Assembly: GCF_900115665.1 (NCBI RefSeq)
Contig: NZ_FOXH01000004.1
Coordinates: 385,257 to 449,256, forward strand
Direction of reading: 5' to 3'
Length of the DNA: 64,000 nt
DNA from: Pseudarcicella hirudinis
Lineage (GTDB): Bacteria > Bacteroidota > Bacteroidia > Cytophagales > Spirosomataceae
The translations under genes were made by a program, and so were the position numbers. Within the stretch, counting starts at the first letter, position 1. Every line of letters starts with the position of its first letter. Of this stretch, positions 62,891 through 64,000 are shown piece after piece. The notes beneath the pieces are model-generated. The model was not told the origin of the DNA, made no database searches, and saw only the letters and a program-made list of their open reading frames with translations.

Positions 62891-64000
62891 TTGGCAAGAC
62901 CTTCAAAAAACACCGAGGATACAAAAAAAAACGTTAAACAAGTTACTGAAACCCCTTTAGCCAGACAATATAACCAGATTAAAGCAAAATACCCCGGAGC
63001 TTTGCTGCTTTTCAGGGTTGGTGATTTTTATGAGACTTTTGGAGAAGATGCCGTAAGAGCTTCTAAAATTCTGGGCATAGTTTTAACCAGAAGAAATAAC
63101 GGGAATGCAGATGATCATTTAGCGGGATTTCCCCATCATTCACTTGATACTTATCTTCCAAAACTGGTAAGAGCAGGTGAAAGAGTGGCCATCTGTGATC
63201 AGCTGGAAGACCCCGCTGCTGCAAAAGGAATTGTTAAACGGGGCGTTACTGAGCTTGTTACACCAGGTGTTTCCTTCAATGATAACGTACTTGACACGAA
63301 GCAGAATAATTACCTCGCTTCAATCAGCTTTGCCTCATTTTCAAGTGAAGTAATCGGTATTTCCTTTCTGGATGTTTCTACAGGTGAATTTCTCTGTTCT
63401 CAGGGAAACTCCGCTTATGTAGAAAAACTATTACAGAGTTTTTCTCCCTCAGAAGTCCTGTTCTGTAAGAAAAACCGCAATGAGTTTACAGCTGTTTTCG
63501 GAGATAAATTTAACACATTTGCCCTCGAAGACTGGATTTTCACGCATGACTTCACTTATCCCCTCCTTACAAATCATTTCAAAACCAACTCTTTAAAGGG
63601 ATTTGGCATTGAAACACTGACGGAAGGAATCGTGGCTGCCGGCGTGATTCTTCATTACCTTGCTGAAACAGAACACCGTGAAGTAAGTCATATTTCACGC
63701 ATCAATCGTCTTGAGGAAGACCGTTATGTATGGCTTGATAAATTTACCATCCGAAACCTCGAACTGGTATCTTCCCAACAGGACGGCGGTGTACCTTTGA
63801 TACAAATTCTGGATCAGACTGTTACACCAATGGGAGCAAGATTGATGAGAAAATGGCTCGTTTTGCCATTGAAAGAAAAATCCCAGATCCAGGAAAGACT
63901 AAATACCGTCGAGCTTTTTGCCAATGATCAGGAATTAAGAGAGGTTCTTCTGCAACATCTCAAACAAATCGGAGACCTGGAAAGACTCATTTCAAAGGTG
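62891..64000 (+). CDS. mutS: DNA mismatch repair protein MutS, N-terminal part (runs off the window)
   Basis: MutS recognises mismatches and starts repair. About 370 residues are visible, beginning after in-frame stop codons TAG and TAA and using TTG at 62891. The mismatch-binding domain has LLLFRVGDFYETFGEDA with the Phe-x-Glu motif (FYE). The connector domain follows with GISFLDVSTGEF, and the clamp/lever region begins with NLELVSS and RLMRKWLVLPLKEK. No ATG is available before the conserved start (ARQYNQIKAKYPGALL), so the TTG is well supported. The gene continues beyond the right edge, so the ATPase domain is not seen. Confidence 0.96.
   Translation, partial: MARPSKNTEDTKKNVKQVTETPLARQYNQIKAKYPGALLLFRVGDFYETFGEDAVRASKILGIVLTRRNNGNADDHLAGFPHHSLDTYLPKLVRAGERVAICDQLEDPAAAKGIVKRGVTELVTPGVSFNDNVLDTKQNNYLASISFASFSSEVIGISFLDVSTGEFLCSQGNSAYVEKLLQSFSPSEVLFCKKNRNEFTAVFGDKFNTFALEDWIFTHDFTYPLLTNHFKTNSLKGFGIETLTEGIVAAGVILHYLAETEHREVSHISRINRLEEDRYVWLDKFTIRNLELVSSQQDGGVPLIQILDQTVTPMGARLMRKWLVLPLKEKSQIQERLNTVELFANDQELREVLLQHLKQIGDLERLISKV

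Overview
The window reads as chromosomal sequence of an AT-rich Bacteroidota bacterium, most likely Cytophagales-like. Supporting signs are Bacteroidota-type -7 boxes (TAnnTTTG) before several genes, a MurF-alanine racemase fusion, a 1031-residue secreted Ig-like protein with a type IX secretion (T9SS) C-terminal domain, a lycopene cyclase fragment, and a near absence of Shine-Dalgarno-like starts. The genus is inference. I see no rRNA, tRNA, insertion sequence, prophage or CRISPR array.

Left part (1-30.5 kb): mostly housekeeping and small modules. In order: lycopene cyclase end, metK, hibernation factor, a FAN1-like nuclease, a DUF2157 membrane-protein pair, pgk, murF-alr, two secreted proteins (one with two TonB C-terminal domains), a VF530 protein, and a divergent AraC regulator / aldehyde dehydrogenase / DUF779 module. 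These are followed by fumC, a GT-C-like membrane protein, a YffB/Spx-like protein with an alpha/beta hydrolase, a Crp/AhpD pair, a NatAB-type exporter, an MlaF-like ATPase without its partners, a DUF962 protein and a large hybrid histidine kinase.

Centre (30.8-48.8 kb): an almost complete purine-to-ammonia island. One minus-strand run encodes allantoinase, allantoate amidohydrolase, ureidoglycine aminohydrolase, OHCU decarboxylase and HIU hydrolase; uricase stands alone on the plus strand. A second, tightly spaced run encodes xanthine dehydrogenase (xdhABC), urease (ureABCEFGD) and a UreH-like nickel permease. A DUF6986 (CitE/HpcH-like) gene lies just upstream of xdhA. Together they would take (hypo)xanthine through urate, allantoin, allantoate and ureidoglycolate to urea and then ammonia. 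No recognisable ureidoglycolate lyase is present, so DUF6986 is a candidate for that step or for glyoxylate use. A tandem array of ten 36-bp units sits between allC and allE.

Right part (49.1-64 kb): a histone H1-like protein, a SpoU-type RNA methyltransferase, an acyl-ACP desaturase, a GNAT acetyltransferase, and a probable lysine-degradation cluster (saccharopine dehydrogenase family, ALDH7-type aminoadipate-semialdehyde dehydrogenase, DUF1338/HglS-type 2-oxoadipate decarboxylase). Then come a small lipoprotein, the T9SS Ig-like protein, a Tat-exported gluconate-dehydrogenase-type subunit 3 with a GMC oxidoreductase carrying a cysteine cluster, and the start of mutS (TTG start), which runs off the window.
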